Shown here: positions 63,953 to 64,000 of the stretch, one piece after another
Layout of the letters: every line of letters begins with the position of its first letter
Numbering within the stretch: position 1 is the stretch's first letter
NCBI RefSeq assembly: GCF_009765705.1
Contig: NZ_LMUX01000017.1
Coordinates: 348,937 to 412,936 of the forward strand
Source: Burkholderia sp. L27(2015)
GTDB lineage: Bacteria; Pseudomonadota; Gammaproteobacteria; Burkholderiales; Burkholderiaceae
DNA length: 64,000 nt
Reading direction: 5' to 3'
Program-made: the position numbers and the translations under genes
The notes under the pieces: model-generated
What the model was told of the DNA's origin: nothing
Databases searched by the model: none
Seen by the model: only the letters and a program-made list of their open reading frames with translations

Positions 63953-64000
63953 TAGACGATTCTCATCGATTGGCTTAGAACAAGTTGGAGAGACATGCGC

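Noticed and set aside
1-64000. CRISPR array or rRNA operon
   Set aside because: No regularly spaced repeats and no rRNA-like conserved segments were seen in the window.

Overview
The window looks like a GC-rich chromosomal segment from a beta-proteobacterium, most likely a Burkholderiaceae member (Burkholderia/Paraburkholderia type). Pointers are acnD-prpF of the 2-methylcitrate cycle, an hpnN-type hopanoid RND transporter, a phasin, a gsiABCD-iaaA peptide locus, Bug/TctC binding proteins and many LysR regulators. No rRNA, tRNA, CRISPR array or complete transposase gene was recognised.

Layout. 0.5-4.6 kb: a metal amidohydrolase with an NMT1/SsuA-type ABC importer (+ strand). 4.7-14.3 kb: an eight-gene peptide scavenging operon on the minus strand (RpiR regulator, isoaspartyl peptidase, gsiA-gsiB-gsiC-gsiD importer, S58 and M55 aminopeptidases), with a near-perfect 30-bp palindrome upstream as candidate operator. 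14.5-17.9 kb: two small or secreted proteins, then a decayed stretch holding a LysR stub, a broken TctC gene and a PrpD/MmgE gene joined to it by deletion. 18.2-20.4 kb: an AT-richer insert with a 71-residue peptide gene whose ribosome binding site sits in a long hairpin, a strong terminator, a 133-residue acidic protein and an ABC half-transporter with a very short ATPase domain and a poly-T frameshift. This is the best candidate for an undescribed export system.

20.6-30.7 kb: a catabolic island of unknown substrate. Three promoters share TTGACA-N17-TAnnAT followed by the same 15-bp operator AGATACCGGTAACAT. They drive a LeuC/LeuD-type hydro-lyase, BKACE, TctC and SnoaL operon, an ABC ATPase-permease pair, and a permease-binding protein pair. 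A GntR-like LacI repressor and a glutaredoxin-DinB protein lie between them.

31-40.9 kb: hpnN; a sugar-acid module (FAH-type dehydratase, IlvD/Edd dehydratase, MFS porter, divergent LysR); a nitroreductase; an AT-rich PAS-LuxR regulator. 41.4-45.7 kb: acnD-prpF behind a textbook sigma-54 control region (dyads, IHF site, -24/-12), without prpB, prpC or prpR in view. 45.9-49.6 kb: sulfatase, MHS-type transporter and LysR regulator. 49.6-50 kb: a truncated porin against a 148-bp MITE-like element.

50-60 kb: LysE exporter, sensor kinase, phasin with a methyltransferase, a CheB-like protein and a 1339-residue CheB-CheR-PAS-kinase-receiver protein. 60.8-64 kb: tightly packed small genes that look like an array of immunity genes for polymorphic toxins, including a zinc-ribbon protein and a partial duplicate of its tail.
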